64,000 nucleotides of DNA, taken from positions 150,902 through 214,901 of the forward strand of contig JAFQBB010000036.1 of assembly GCA_017416805.1 (NCBI GenBank). The letters are read 5' to 3'. Position 1 is the stretch's first letter; every line of letters starts with the position of its first letter. The notes beneath the pieces are model-generated. The model saw nothing but the letters and a program-made list of their open reading frames with translations, was not told the DNA's origin and made no database searches. The translations under genes and the position numbers were made by a program. This stretch comes from Bacteroidaceae bacterium (GTDB lineage Bacteria > Bacteroidota > Bacteroidia > Bacteroidales > Bacteroidaceae). Below are positions 63,873 through 64,000 of the stretch, one piece after another.

Positions 63873-64000
63873 ATGAAAGCGTTTGTATTCCCCGGTCAAG
63901 GGGCCCAGTTTGTAGGCATGGGTAAAGACCTCTACGAAAACTCAGCTTTGGCTAAGGAACTGTTTGAAAAAGCAAATGATATCCTCGGATATCGCATTAC
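63873..64000 (+). CDS. fabD: malonyl-CoA:ACP transacylase, N-terminal part
   Basis: The gene begins at ATG 63873 and runs off the window; 42 residues are visible. They read 'MKAFVFPGQGAQFVGMGKDL', the highly conserved FabD N-terminus with the oxyanion-loop PGQGAQ, followed by 'YENSALAKELFEKANDILGY'. FabD loads malonyl groups onto acyl carrier protein for fatty-acid synthesis. Confidence 0.93.
   Translation, partial: MKAFVFPGQGAQFVGMGKDLYENSALAKELFEKANDILGYRI

Noticed and set aside
1-64000. tRNA and rRNA genes
   Set aside because: I looked in the gene-free stretches for T-loop GGTTCGAATCC-type strings with paired acceptor ends and saw none; a tRNAscan run would settle it.

Overview
The window looks like chromosome of a gut Bacteroidales bacterium, Bacteroides/Phocaeicola-like. 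Three things support this. Nearly every gene block is preceded by the Bacteroidetes sigma-ABfr -7 box TAnnTTTG, with no Shine-Dalgarno sequence. The gene families are typical of the group: a CHU_C/gliding-type C-terminal domain, BspA-like leucine-rich repeats, a PorT-like barrel, a Nudix-type sugar regulator, DUF4143 ATPases, homodimeric pyruvate:ferredoxin oxidoreductase and DUF4136. The intergenic regions carry the word-like repeats common in these genomes. I saw no tRNA, rRNA, CRISPR array, phage gene or intact transposase.

Layout. 1-5.0 kb: the end of an FtsX/MacB permease, ybaK and uvrA. 5.2-8.6 kb: a CHU_C-domain protein divergent from a LysM/periplasmic-binding protein and a barrel protein. 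8.7-16 kb: four phased palindromes, proS, an OmpA lipoprotein, mtgA, glnS, and a TPR-dedA pair bracketed by word repeats. 16.6-22.8 kb: an accessory stretch with a BspA-like LRR protein, two unknown small genes, a candidate structured RNA, a dispersed noncoding element (copy A), a MITE-like inverted repeat and an AAA ATPase with a duplicated operator-like sequence. 22.8-26.3 kb: manC-gmd-fcl, making GDP-L-fucose. 26.4-30.1 kb: a Nudix regulator with xylB and xylA. 30.4-44.1 kb: an exopolysaccharide locus (receiver protein, pseudo-receiver/sugar-transferase fusion, TolC-like protein, Wzz-like protein, O-antigen ligase/polymerase, five glycosyltransferases, acyltransferase, Wzx flippase). 44.1-54.0 kb: secreted nuclease, S41 protease, copy B of the dispersed element in inverted orientation, a DUF4136 lipoprotein, two barrel proteins, ilvA, a PLD-family enzyme and a vWA lipoprotein. 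54.3-64.0 kb: nifJ, a second DUF4143 ATPase with Asp-Gln in Walker B, a probable ATP-grasp protein, a receiver-histidine kinase, UDP-xylose synthase, thiD and the start of fabD.

How the genes fit together. The GDP-fucose operon and UDP-xylose synthase make activated sugars that the exopolysaccharide locus could use. That locus encodes initiation, assembly, polymerisation, length control, flipping and decoration. It has no upxY/upxZ-type regulators and no wza-like exporter in view; a short TolC-like protein sits where an outer-membrane channel would be expected. Control seems tied to a phosphorelay through the receiver gene and the receiver-like domain fused to the initiating transferase.

The strongest candidates for something undescribed are noncoding. 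One is a minus-strand RNA of about 385 nt (20017-20402) with its own promoter, nested helices, pairing 5' and 3' regions and a terminator. The second is a dispersed element of about 580 nt in two inverted copies (20582-21172 and 46689-47260). The third is four identical 12-bp palindromes at exact 22-bp spacing (8733-8810).
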